Origin: Armillaria gallica
Lineage: Eukaryota > Basidiomycota > Agaricomycetes > Agaricales > Physalacriaceae
NCBI GenBank assembly: GCA_037576215.1
Contig: JBANDB010000010.1
Span: forward strand, 2,232,001 to 2,296,000
DNA: 64,000 nt
Direction: 5' to 3'
The notes under the pieces were generated by a model that saw nothing but the letters and a program-made list of their open reading frames with translations, made no database searches and was not told the DNA's origin. The position numbers were made by a program, and so were the translations under genes. This document shows, piece by piece, positions 45,662-56,359 of the stretch. Within the stretch, counting starts at the first letter, position 1. Every line of letters starts with the position of its first letter.

Positions 45662-46420
45662 TCAATTGGTAAAAGAGGGCTTTGGCGGCAGGTCTATGGT
45701 AGAGTAGGGCTCTGGCGGGGAGTCTATGGTAAAAGAGGGCTCTGACGGGAAGTCTATGGTAAAAGAGGGCTCTGGCGGGAAGGGTGTACTAGTATCAGGC
45801 AGCATCAGCGGTAGTGAGGACGGCACGAAGCTGCTGCTACTGGACTCAGGCTGATTATGTTTGAGAATCACAATCCTAATGATGAGTATAATAATTGCAA
45901 AAACAAGAGTGGCCGCGGATGCTCGGCCAACGACTTTTGCCTTTGAGAAAGTTGTCTTAGTTGTCTCAGCCTCTGGCTGAACAGAAGAGCCGGTAGATGC
46001 TGGCCTAGATATGACTTCATGAGAAAACAGGACTCTAGACATTGTATTTGACTTATGAAGTGGCCTGTAGATAGGAAGGTGGACTGATTTGAGGCGCAAA
46101 GGTCCACGGGAAGGAGGATGAACTGAGAACAACAGTAAGTAGGAAACGAGGGAAAAGTATTGATAAAACTGACTCTGTAACTTTAACGACGTCTTTGCCT
46201 GGAATCGATGGTCTACAAGTTTTGTTAAATCAGATATTGAAATTGAAAGGGAAAAGACGGTTGGCCGTACGCTGACGGTGGGGACCATGGATCTCGTTGT
46301 GGTTGTGGTGTTGGTGTTGGCCTGTCTACCCAGGGAGATTCGTCAGTTAGCACCTGGGCCGAAGTTGACCGAAAGAATTAGGGTGTTTCTCACTGAAAAC
46401 GTTGCGAGATCTGATCCATT
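45662..46420 (-). CDS. Array unit H: divergent single-pass member with repeat tail
   Basis: ATG at 46418-46420 (MDQISQRF), then the family's first intron with TTCGGTCAACTT and GCTAACTGAC signatures, and a Thr-rich exon (NTNTTTTTRSMVP). The 3' exon is open to 45662. It encodes SRVLFSHEVISRPAST, then a helix (AATLVFAIIILIIRIVIL) and KHNQPE. In place of the coiled coil and PPSY tail there is SSSSSFVPSS and four 10-residue repeats of the type EPSFTIDFPS. The donor after the exon 4 equivalent is ATAAGT instead of GTAAGT, so that exon may read through or the gene may be failing. It is either a tail-swapped member with a new function or a decaying copy. Confidence 0.5.
45665..45790 (-). repeat. Tandem 30 bp repeats coding the tail of unit H
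   Basis: Four in-frame copies of a unit encoding PPEPSFTIDF-like 10-mers. They keep the frame, which suggests expansion under coding constraint or very recent expansion. Confidence 0.65.
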
Positions 46421-47362
46421 GTGGTAAGATTTATTGGGCGCACGAGGAGACCAGAGAGGGCAGTAATGTGACAGAGTCAGATAGTACAGGGTGGCACTGA
46501 GCAGAGAGCGGCCATGAGCTACGAGTAAAGGAGATGGCTGAACGCTACTGAAGTTACTCATCACAGCAGAACCTTTAAGCATATACGCACATCTGGCAGC
46601 GTGACTAGAACTCTGCGACGAGGGTGAACACCGGTGGGTTGATCATCTAGAAGCTACTGATTGACTATTTAGGTCAAAGGGAGCTTGCCACTTGCGATCC
46701 AAAAGCTCAAAGCCAAAGTGAAACCCTACACCGCACGCAGGGAAGACATCCCGTAGCCCATACGTTAAAAGTACCTAGTTTAGTGTATTGACCGTGCTGG
46801 GGTCCACCGAGGATGCGAAGGTCTAGAATGAGATGGATCACATTAGATTATTGAGGCGGGAGCTGTCAATGCCCTAGATATCAAGATATGATCATCGAGT
46901 ATTAGAGAATAGGCGCTCCTTTTTGCAGTGATGCGCACAGCGCAAGCAATGTACTGTTCGATGCATTTCTCTGCACCCAATGGTGCTGCAGATTGGAATG
47001 ACATTTTGATGGCATCAGGATCTATCTGCTATCCATGTCATGTGCGGCAGCCATGATACTACCACTGTATGTGAATCTGTCTTGAATGCAAGAAAATATA
47101 GCATTCAATCTGGTGAAGGATCGATCAGCATGATCATGCTGTACATGCCGTGACATTTTACGTCAACGCGTTGATTGTTGGGGCTGTACTAAGTGCATTC
47201 TTCTAGGTGGGAAAAGAAAACGAATCTTGCCTGGCAAGACCAGTGCAAGTGTATAGCTGATCATCGTGTATCATGCCATCTGTCGCATTCTTTATGGAAA
47301 ACGCAAAATTTTCTTCGGCGGTCAACCCTTAGTGTCCAGAATGTGTACTTTTCACGGTAATT
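46421..47362. other. Upstream region of unit H and right end of the array
   Basis: A TATA-like TATATG (minus strand, near 46580), the start-site context TTTACTCGTAGCTC (near 46520) and the upstream module lie here. To the right of about 47000 the array similarity ends and no gene is seen. Confidence 0.45.
46872..46962 (-). repeat. Array upstream module of unit H
   Basis: CATCGAACAGTACATTGCTT, GCGCTGTGCGCATCAC, AGGAGCGCCTATTCTCT and GATGATCATATCTTGATATC. The rightmost copy. Confidence 0.6.
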
Positions 47363-48114
47363 ATGGTGCAAGCCACTTTGCAAAATTTCCAGTACCTACC
47401 ATGGGCGGTACACTTTGTACATTACCGTAGAAACAGAATCTGTACAGTTTGCGGAGCCATTGATGGATTTGTCAGCATGTGTGTATCTATTTGCCCTTCC
47501 CCGCCGCGCTTTTTGACCATCGTGTCCGACAGCGATGAGGCTTCCCCTGACGCCTACCTGTTACAGACCCGAGAGATTTGAGATCTAGGGCATAGATGGA
47601 ATCTCAGATTCAACGTTCAGGAACAGCTCAAACGGTCCAGTCTGGCTGCAGAAACGAACCCGGTTTGCTTCCCGTTATGGATCATCCATACTCCGCCACA
47701 ACAACGACTACGACCCCCATCCCGATTGCAACCTACCCAGCATCCCCCACATCGACCTGGGGGCCAATCACCACCGTACGATGGTGTAGATACAACTTGG
47801 GTCTTTATATCGACTACCATCTCAGCGCGGCTTCCCCCCTCTGCTCTATCCCTACCCCTACGGCGTGGCCACCACCACAAGGACTTTACCATTGGATGAT
47901 TTCACCACCACCGTTTGCAGCATTGGGCAACCCAACGGTGAAGTCCTTTTTCGCCTACGACCTCGCCATCGCCGTCAAAACGACATCGAGCCTTCCCCGC
48001 CCCTCTCCTCCATCCCAGCGACGCCTTGAACGCCACAACTACCCCGTAACCGTCTGTTTAGATGCGCTCCCCGATGACGCATACTACCGCATTGCTCTTT
48101 GCAATTGCATCTGA
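47363..48114 (+). other. Possible hypothetical gene, frame unresolved
   Basis: All three plus frames are open over parts of 47480-48114 and are rich in Pro, Thr and Ser. One reads FLTIVSDSDEASPDAYLL then RWNLRFNVQEQLKRSS; another ends at 48114 with PDDAYYRIALCNCI. The clean switch from one frame to another could be splicing or chance in GC-rich sequence. No known domain is seen. Confidence 0.25.
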
Positions 48115-48180
48115 TTTTTTTTATTGCTGAAATATTCTGATTGTACTCACAAGGGGTATATAATTCTCACTTTTGCAGTG

Positions 48181-48252
48181 GTGTCTTAGTGTAGTAGTTA
48201 AGCGCACGGTTCCTAATTTGTTATGTGAGAGTTCGATTCCTCGTCGGGTCAT
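48181..48252 (+). other. tRNA-like repeat with Pol III boxes
   Basis: The A box TAGTGTAGTAG is a perfect match to consensus. The B box AGTTCGATTCC is one base off and about 40 bases downstream. TTTTTT follows at about 48255. The T-stem does not pair well, so it is probably the head of a tRNA-derived SINE or a decayed tRNA, not a working tRNA. Confidence 0.45.
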
Positions 48253-48561
48253 ATATTTTTTGAATCATGCGAAAAAGGCAATCCAGAGTCCAGACTATGG
48301 CCAACGAATCTTCGATCCTGTACATAGATTCAGGACTCGTATCCGCCAGCGCTTGCAGCGGCCGTTTTGGTTGAGTATCTCATAAAGCGGCTCTAAGATT
48401 CGGTATTTTCCCCGATGTCAGTTGTTTCGGTTTTCCGTTGTTTCAACCAATTTATACTGCATGTAAATTGCCTACTATAGATGTGTATGTACAGTCATAG
48501 ATACCAAGAATAATACCCGCTCTTCATTTACATCAGTAATAAAAACAGTCAGAAGCACACA

Positions 48562-51545
48562 TTATCGAATACGACGCTTTCCAGGTACAGTAGTATTGAG
48601 GAGGGCGTCAAGCGTATTACTGACGTCTGTTACCAAGGTAAGCCATTGCGATGAACCGTTCAAATTCTTTCTCCACCAGAAAAGACCAAATATTACTGTG
48701 ACAATCCCGTTCTGACCTCCTTTGCGCAGACACGCAAATGATTCGTCGTATTTGTGTAGTGGTAGCCCCTCTGCATTCTGCCTCCAGGTTGGTTGAATTG
48801 AATTCCACCACGTTATCATAGCATTGCCAAATTGATCGATATCGTTGATAGAGAGAGGATCGCTAAACGAGCGAACACCGTCCAACCATACAGCTAAAAT
48901 ACCTGGCCGGTTTTTAGGCGCCTGTAATTTTCCCTTTGATAAAATGAATGAGATAGAGGTATAATTAAGGACTTGAACGCACCGAGTACTTTTCTTTACT
49001 CAGGATAGTCTCCAAGGAGTCCCACTTAACTAGCACGTTCGCCCAATCGTCGCCGAATGTGGGATCCTGCATTGAAGCAAGACTTCCAAGCTGCCAAGCA
49101 GGAGTGCTCTGTTCACTGCCAACGAGAGTTTTCACTTCTCTAGGGCCTGGTGGTTTACGGTTTCGGGCCCGCCAGGGGATCACAGGTACTGATGCCTGTT
49201 TGGCTGATCTGTTTGAAAGGCTGCGAGGACGAACTTCTGCCAATGCTTGATGGGATTTAGTAGGCTCTCGTAGATTATTTGTCGTTGCAAGGTCCGATAT
49301 CGTCTCGATCTCTGACATTACCACGTCCTCGGATGGCGTGGTGGTGGAGGGAAAGGAGGATGGCGCAACAGAGGAAGTAGATGATGACGAAGGAAATGCA
49401 GAGGAATACATACTAGATTCTGTTTGTGATGAATAGTCGTTCGAATATGTGGGATTGGGCGAGGAGCGAGGTAAAATATGGTCATAACTGTCCCAGGAGA
49501 AGGAATGCGACCAAAAGTCATCGCCATTCGACGGTGCCGGTATGTTAGGTTGAGGCTCATCAGTAACGGGGAAAGAGTTGCCTTGTAGAAGCTGAAGGAG
49601 AGCGGTATTGTCATATACCGGGCTTTGTTGGGGAGATTGAAAGGATAGGGCGCCGTTTTGGATTGTATTTTGAGAGGATTGATAGTGCATGGAATTGGTG
49701 CTAGGCATAGATGACTGGCCGCTATTCCAGGCAGCAAGGAGCAAGTCTAGGTCTGCATCAGAACCTGATGGGAAGGGAAAGTCTGGGGGTCGATTCAGCA
49801 AGAGAAGGGGAAGGGGCTCGTCCGTAGATGAGTTTCCCTGAGGAGGCTCATTAGGAAGGAGCTCGTCAGGTAAGGGCTCGTCCACAGTATCCGAAGACGA
49901 TTTTCCCTGAGGGGACTCATCAGGCAAGAGTTCATTCATGGGAGGCAAGTTGAAATTTGAATCGTCATTGCCAGCCACTTTTGGAACATCACGTGTTATA
50001 ACATCAACATCCATGGATGATGACAATGCAACGGATTCCTCCGGCTTCTCTTGCTGTGCTTTCACTCCTATATACACTCGCGATCAGAACTCGGAAATAG
50101 TGGAATCGAGTAAAGTACGGCGTACGTTCCACATTTCGCATATGGGCGAGCAGAGGGCCACTATAGTATGTGTCAGCTACGCGTTTGTCCCCCGCCAAAC
50201 CTCCCAGTACCAGACCTATGGCTGCGTTTCTGTTGAAAGTTTTAAAGAATTTTTCACCAGATGCAATAGTCGTCCCATACTCCCAGCTGTGCTATAATCA
50301 GGCCTGTATCTTGTCAACTATGCTGTGGACTCACCTGCAGCTTCGCAGATTTCCACTGTTGGGGTCGATTCCAGCACCAATAACGACGAATCCCCAATCT
50401 GTTAGGGCCTCACACAGCCCGAACATCTTATCAAATTCCACCCCCAAAGATTCGATCGCCCTATACCACAGTAAGAATTATATCAACATGAATACAATAA
50501 CTTACTGTTGTTTCTGCGCAGCAGATAAATCAATCTCGTCGTAGCGATGAGATTTGGCTGCCACAACCTGCTTCTTCTCTTCTGACTGTATGCCTATGAT
50601 CTCAGCCCTGACCTCTGGCGTCACCTTCTTCCACTCCGCTCTTGTCACCTGAGAGATAAGGCCGATATTATTGGGAGACTTTCCTGTCTTTGCTGCTTCA
50701 GCTTTGACTTTTTCACGGACTTCTGAGCCATAGAGAGCACGCGAGTAGACGTGCTGTGCCTGGGGAGCACATTTCTTCTCGACTTCCGTTTTCAGGACAG
50801 ATTTGAGGCCCTTGCCACTAGTTATCTGCCTTTCATTGTTGGGAAACCACTGCTTCACCCGCTAATATATGGTGCTTAGAACGCAACAGAATGGAGACTG
50901 TTGGAAACTCACCACACGCAGAGCTTCTAGTAATATGCCAAATTTATCCCTCATCTCCGGCGTAAAATCGATCAGTTCACACCCGTCGAGAGCTAATTTT
51001 GGGCCAAGATCGAGAAACCCTTTATCCATTCTTGGAAAAGGCGCGCCGTCGGGAGAATTCATGATGCCGACAAGTTCAAGAGCTACTTTTCTGGCGCTTC
51101 CCATATAGTCTATAAATATGAGACCCAACACTGGCGGCCAGCGGTGCATAAAGAGGTTCCCGACCATTACAAAGAACTTATGCGCCTCTCCTTCCGTCGA
51201 AGCTTCCACATGAGCCATTCGACGGTGGCGGAGAAATTGGGTCATAGGCCAAGTAGTCCACCTGCTGCTTAGATTTTTTTTGTCTGGGCCCGGTTCCTCG
51301 TCGTCCCAAGCTCTGTGCCCCACGTCGTTTTTCCATATGGGGTTCCGGAAAGAAAATCCTTCCCCTACGACAGGAGATCTTTGGCTTTCATTCTCAAACG
51401 AAGGCAATATTCACGTACCACCACCATAGTACATGTCGTCAGCAAGTTCGCGATTGGCTTTCGCATCCCATCTTTGTACTGGAGGGACAGCAACTCGAGC
51501 GTATTGCATGGGTTTTGGCTTGGGGATCTTTGTTTGTCTTGCCAT
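48562..51545 (-). CDS. Large spliced protein of a basidiomycete-restricted family
   Basis: ATG at 51543-51545 (MARQTKIPKPKPMQYARVA) with a phase-1 intron near 51365-51418. The next exon (WKNDVGHRAWDDEE to FGILLEALRV) ends near 50890. It is followed by an exon rich in Lys/Glu (RVKQWFPNNERQI, VTRAEWKKVTPEVRAEI), one with AIESLGVEFDKMFGLCEALT, and one with GEKFFKTFNRNAAIGLV. A long exon at about 48970-50075, with low-complexity Ser/Pro/Leu-rich acidic repeats (DEPLPDELLPNEPPQG), comes next. The last exon (APKNRPGILAVWLDGVR, TWWNSIQPTWRQ, NGIVTVIFGLFWWR) ends at 48562. The N-P-x-W-R-like and NGx4V...L.WWR motifs are those of an abundant agaricomycete family of unknown function. It is probably nuclear or cytosolic, as there is no signal peptide. 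Exon edges are approximate. Confidence 0.65.
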
Positions 51546-51770
51546 TGTATGGAATCTGTATCTGTATGTTAACATCAGTTTTGTTCCCAGAGTTATCGCT
51601 TTCACATACGGTGAGTCAATTTTGGCCTGATGAGACTTGGTTTGACGGCGGGAGTAAATTTCGAAGTGAAAAAATACAGGTGCATAATTCCATTTTGCGT
51701 AACCAGTGCAAACAATGCGAACGTCGGCCACATGGCGACCCAAGTGTCAACAACACGTACAGTGTCAAGG

Positions 51771-51845
51771 ATACGACAATGTACAAAGTTGCAACATACG
51801 ACAATGTACAAAGTTGCAAAAACACGATAATGTACAAAGTCGCGT
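51771..51845. repeat. Three tandem ~26 bp repeats in a promoter region
   Basis: ACGACAATGTACAAAGTTGC twice and ACGATAATGTACAAAGTCGC once, spaced 25-27 bases apart. Each contains the near-palindrome TGTACA. They lie about 60-140 bases upstream of the TATA box of the next gene. AACTTTGTAAAGTCC follows at 51882. Confidence 0.7.
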
Positions 51846-51907
51846 ACAAGCTGTCAACGCGAATTACAAAAAGTCCTCAACTTTGTAAAGTCCCCTTCCC
51901 TTGGTCA

Positions 51908-51914
51908 TATAAAA
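51908..51914 (+). promoter_or_regulatory. TATA box
   Basis: TATAAAA, 73 bases before the start codon at 51987. Confidence 0.65.
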
Positions 51915-51986
51915 GCTCTCAAACTAACCCAACGTTACTCACCCAGTCCTTCTCCTTCGAATCACCCACCAACACCTAACAAAACA

Positions 51987-52713
51987 ATGAATCAATTCAC
52001 TCTCGAACAACTCGCTGCAGCTCTCTCAGCGCTCGGCATCTCTGTTCCGAATATGGATGGTAAGTTCGTCTAGCCTCACGCCGGTTCCATTGCTGACTTT
52101 CTGTACAGTTGCCTTCAGGCCCGCTTCGCACGTGCACGCTTCTGCGGATACGGCGGCGGGCCCACTGCTCACCTTTCACTGCAGCTATTGCGGCTTTCCA
52201 AATGCTGTCTCTTTCTCAGCAGTACCAACGATGATGGGTATCCTGCTTCCAAGCTCGAGGTCTGGAGGCCGCCCGGTCCCACATGCGTCCGACCTCGCCC
52301 ACGCTACCGTCGCTCCTGCTACCATCACTCCCGCCCCTGTCGTCCATGCTCCCGTCGCTCCTGCTCCCGTCGTCCACGCTCCCATCACCGTCGCCGTCGC
52401 TCCCGCTCCCACTCCCATCGTCGCTCCCGCAGCTCCTGCTCCCGGTCCATCTCAGCCAGCATCCGTAGCTGTCACAGTGGGTCCTGATGGGCCATGGTAC
52501 GTTGTGACTAAAGGACGCTCCGTTGGTATATATCGCGGCTGGTACGTTGCTTCTTCCTTACTATCGAGCCTCTATTGACCTTCTTGCAGGCAAAACGTCA
52601 GTAGTTTGGTGACCGGCGTTGGCCGGGCCTGCTTCTTTCATTGTAGTACTCGTGCTGCAGCCCAGACTGCATTTGATGAGGCACTTGCCACCGGTGCCGT
52701 GGAAATTCTCTGA
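51987..52713 (+). CDS. Protein with RNase H1 N-terminal (viroplasmin-type) domain (209 aa)
   Basis: Three exons (51987-52059, 52109-52541, 52590-52713; 630 nt) keep one frame with introns of about 48 bases. The N-terminus is a short amphipathic stretch (MNQFTLEQLAAALSALGISV). The middle is an Ala/Pro/Val low-complexity region with APVVHAPVAPAP repeats. The C-terminus, WYVVTKGRSVGIYRGW then SLVTGVGRACFFHCSTRAAA and AFDEALATGAVEIL, matches the small RNA:DNA-hybrid or dsRNA-binding domain at the N-terminus of eukaryotic RNase H1 (also found in plant pararetrovirus inclusion-body proteins). No catalytic RNase H domain follows. In fungi such stand-alone domains are common and their role is unknown. 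A TATA box and three tandem repeats lie upstream. Confidence 0.75.
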
Positions 52714-53402
52714 TTTCACATCGTCATTCATTCTCAATATTTCTTGGTCTTTTACTGTTGTGCTTATGTCAATCATCATCGGGAGTAGTGCATATTTCCT
52801 TACATACCACTGATTCATACATACAATACTGTCCACTCGTTTACCTATCTCTTTTCAATCTCGTTGATCCACACACTCATTAAAGATCTGCTCATTTACT
52901 GTTCTATTTATTGTCATCTATACGTGCTTGATACAAATATAGCAGTTGGCTAAAAAAAAACCCCCTTGTGTGATCATTAGTTTCTGATGCATCTCATGAC
53001 GTTTAAACTGTCCTTAGCCTTCATTTGCCACGGAAATTCTACGCAAAGGTGATCTTATCGGACCAATACCATTCAAACTCCCTCGGGCCGTAATAGTCAG
53101 CCCAATCAGATCTACATAAGGCTAAGAAAAAGCTAAGAAAAGTTTGCCTCCTCTCGGCATATGACCGGCATTAGCTTTGTCCAATTAGCCTTACCTAATT
53201 CAGACCATCTGAATGTGCCGACATCCAGACATCTTCGACTCTCGATGTCTGGATTCCGCCATCTCAGCTCCGGACATCTGAATCCAATGCAAATTGAGCG
53301 TAAGTATTCAAACATGGATTCAACACGCACTGGTGCGAGAGGCCCAAGACAGTAAATCCCTTTTGCCCTGTCAGAAGCGGGTACTCTGAACGTTTTGTCT
53401 AG
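52714..53402. other. Intergenic
   Basis: AT-rich 3' flank, then a stretch near 53205-53290 with CATCTGAAT and CCAGACATC repeats in both orientations that can fold. No gene is seen. Confidence 0.4.
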
Positions 53403-53832
53403 ATGCCCGCAAGCAGTTAAGCGCCGCCCCTTCTGCCAGAAGCTTGGTATACCCTAGTGCTTACTCCCAAATATCTGTACTTCGTGTTTTCTAGCCGTCT
53501 CTTATCCTCTTGTCCACGCCGACTGCTGGCCGGAGCTCGTCTCGAATGGACGTCTGTACACCCACTACTATCACAGGCCACTTGATGCCGCTACATCGAC
53601 CGGTTTTGTATGCTATCGGTGCCTTCCTCATCTCAGGTTGAAGGACCTATCCTTCGTCGTACCACAGGAAATATATCCGGTGAGTTCTATACCCTTCCAT
53701 TGTCCGATTCATGCCAGTTCATCGTATTCATACTAGCACCACGTGAGGAACTCTGTTTACTTGTTGGCAATCTGTGATACCAATACTCACTTTCTCGAAT
53801 ATCTCATTGCGCAGCCTCTCGTGCCTGAATGA
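53403..53832 (+). CDS. Small hypothetical protein (97 aa)
   Basis: Exons 53403-53415, 53495-53679 and 53737-53832 (294 nt) join in frame (phase 1, then phase 0) with GT-AG introns. The protein contains VSYPLVHADCWPELVSNGRL, a CYRC pair followed by LPHLRLKDL, and LLAICDTNTHFLEYLIAQPL. The Cys pair and His could bind a metal but there are too few residues to call a zinc finger. I do not recognise the family. The tiny first exon is inferred from phase and could be wrong. Confidence 0.45.
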
Positions 53833-54308
53833 TTTGTAAGTATCATAAGCCCAAAGAATAATCAATGAGATCTATTTCGTGGCCATTGAATTATACTGCA
53901 ACACAGCTAGACATATTCTCTACTTGATATACAAGGTAAGATGTACCCGGTGATCTCATCAGAACTATGCACTCATACTCATAAACCAGAACGTACATCC
54001 ACCCATGTATCGTCTGTGAGGCCATACTCGAAGTTCAGATGAGATTCAAGCCCACTCGATCATTTCTTTGCCAAGAACATACCCTCGAGACTACTATCCT
54101 CAACCGGACGCGCCGTTTCAAGTCCTCACAGCTTGTCGCACGACTGCAAGGGCTCAATAATCTTTGAACTTTCAGTGTCATGGATCATGTTCCAATGCGT
54201 GCTCATATTTGTGCTTGATGCCGGCTTCAAATCATATTTAAGCTCTTTCTCGTGCTGTTCCTTACTCACTTACCACTCTCGCTTTCTCTCTCGACTCTGC
54301 CCTCCTCT
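53833..54308. other. Intergenic, no gene seen
   Basis: No supported frame. Probably the promoter and leader of the next small gene. Confidence 0.35.
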
Positions 54309-54990
54309 GCTTTGCCTTATTCCGCTTTGATGTCGTCCTGGTTTTCTTTCAAGGTAAATAACACAATATTTGTGTATTTTCGAGGCTCAAGTCGCATTGC
54401 CATTCAGGGTGTAAGATCAGTTGTGGAACTCGCGCTTGCTGCGGTCATTAGTGTGTATTTCCCCATACCTCTTGGGTCTCTTATCCTTGTCCTGTAGATA
54501 TCTTCGTCTCAAATCCCACGTTCTATGTTCGCCGGTCGGTCGGTAGGCAGCTGTTTTTCGAAATGGATAAGACGAAGAAAAAGCTTGGAGGCGAGCGGGG
54601 TAAAGCAATACTCTATGAGGCTCGTCGTCGCTTCGGAGCTCAGGTCTGGTGGTCGGGAACATGCACGCTCGCAATATCGTAAGTCGCTGATAATTTTACG
54701 GTCCTATTCTGAAGTTCGGCAGCGCGGGATGGCACTCGTCGAACAACCTAAGTAAACTCAATCACTACACCATCAGAGGGTTTAATGCTGCAGGGAATTT
54801 GGTTTTCACGGCGGAGTTGGCCAACAGGGTGGTGGATAGTGAAGCGTGGGTCTATAGGGCGGGTGAAGCGGCCATGACCTTCGAAGCCAATAAGTATGGA
54901 AGGGTGGTACGTCGATTTCTCTCTGAATATCCGACAAGTAACTGAACATTCCCTTTAGGTTTATTAAATAGTTACCTGAATTTCTTGGTC
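54309..54990 (+). CDS. Small basic hypothetical protein, model uncertain
   Basis: The clearest coding pieces are MDKTKKKLGGERGKAILYEA with RRRFGAQVWWSGTCTLAIS (from 54563) and, after an acceptor near 54794, NLVFTAELANRVVDSEAWVY with RAGEAAMTFEANKYGRV. The first ATG could be at 54330 (MSSWFSFK before a donor) or at 54563. How the two pieces join (donor at 54678 or 54753) is not settled. No domain is recognised. Confidence 0.35.
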
Positions 54991-55764
54991 TCATCTTGAA
55001 AGCTTACAAAACATGTATATCTGCATTGCTTGATTGTTAACAATTTGCTGATATACGAGAAGAATAGGCTAGGATATATGATACACTCGTCATCTGCATA
55101 TGGGGCCTGTGATCTCAATAGTACGTTGATCATCAGTTCATCATCAGAGCTCACTTTCTTATGCCGGGTTCATCAGATTGCGCAACCATTTCCCGGGAAC
55201 GATAACGTCCTTTTCCCCATAAGCCATCTCTATCCTCCTTCAGTCATCTTTACACTTTCACTGATATCTTTCTCTTTTAGTAGGCACCATCCTTCCCGCC
55301 CCTTTCCTGCTGCCGTTCACTATCTAGTGCATCGTGCTTTCGATCTCCCTGTATACTGATGGAATCTACTCCTGTAATGGGTCAGGATGCTGATTGTCAA
55401 CTATCTATCTCCTCGCTAGGCTGCGTGTATCACCCAAACATACGGCTGTGTACTTACCAATGCCACGCGCATTAACTACACGAGCAAAACATCTGGTCTT
55501 GTGAGTCATGAATATTATGTCACTTTGTACATTCTCGTATTGGCGAGCTTCCTTTATGTCACTTTGTACATGCTAACTTTGTAAAGTCTCGTACTGTACA
55601 GGTACCAATTCCAGCCGCTGTATCTTGGGGGTCGATGGTATGAGGAGATATTCTACCATGTATGCTATAGTCACCGCAAAACCACTTTGAAAATATGAAT
55701 TGTTATAGAAGTCGGCACTGGTCCTATTCTCCCCTCGCTAGGCGCATACAGCAACCAAGGCTTT
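54991..55764. other. Intergenic with a reversed copy of GTACAAAGT repeats
   Basis: Contains ATGTCACTTTGTACATTCTC and TGTCACTTTGTACATGC with AACTTTGTAAAGTC (about 55517-55590), the reverse of the repeats at 51771-51890. An open piece near 55420-55500 (YGCVLTNATRINYTSKTSG) may be part of an unrecognised exon. Confidence 0.4.
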
Positions 55765-56359
55765 CTATCTATCAGACTCGTCATTCCCTGGGTCGTATGC
55801 CTCAGCAACCCCAACCCTCCACTGCAGAATGCGACCAGTGGTAGCGCGCTGAATACCGTCGCTCTGAAGATCTTCCCTCTCGCTATGAACTGAACTGTTC
55901 ATCTCTAGGACATCTGCGGGGCAAGAGGTATTGGAGTCATGTTTGATGTCCCGGTGGTCAGTACTATAGTAAGCAGTAAGCTTGGCAATCCTCCCTCCAT
56001 GCATATCCATCCACTGTTCTAATACCTGCCTTTGCTGTTAGTTCCTCTGAACAACCTGGGCTGAAAGATACATACCTCTTGCAACAAGCGAACACTCTCT
56101 TCGTAGCGAGCCTGCGAAGTAAAACGTCGATCGAGCACCGTGCAGGGATATTCTTCAGTGTAGATTTCTATGAACTCTTGCCACCACGACTCGGAACGAC
56201 CATCATGTATTGCATCGAAATAAGTCAAACAGTATCGCTCGAGCAGCCGTTGTTTGGGAAGGTCAAGGTGCGTACGATGATACTACAATCGATGAGCAGG
56301 TTCTCATGTTATGGGATGAAGAAACCCACCACCATGCCAGGGTCTATTAGGTCATGCAT
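55765..56359 (-). CDS. Spliced hypothetical protein
   Basis: On the minus strand, MHDLIDPGMV (from 56359) is followed by an intron with a GTGGGT donor and ATTGTAG acceptor. YHRTHLDLPKQRLLERYCLT comes next, then GRSESWWQEFIEIYTEEYP, ERTF-like text and YEESVRLLQE. A 51-base intron (about 56018-56068) leads to VLEQWMDMHGGRIAKLTAYY and a polar acidic end (EAYDPGNDESDR). Both joins keep frame. The helical, Trp- and Tyr-containing core suggests a folded domain, but I do not recognise it. Plus-strand frames over the same bases are treated as shadows. Confidence 0.5.

Noticed and set aside
49318..49737. Second open frame (139 codons) on the minus strand
   Set aside because: A shadow of the long low-complexity exon of the gene at 48562-51545.
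52188..52487. Arg/Ser-rich (SR-like) and Leu/Pro-rich frames over the repeat region
   Set aside because: They are the other two frames of the Ala/Pro/Val linker of the RNase H1-type gene. Only the third frame joins to the C-terminal domain.
55400..55893. Plus-strand gene ending in VALKIFPLAMN
   Set aside because: The splice phases do not agree, and most of it overlaps a minus-strand gene whose exons join cleanly.
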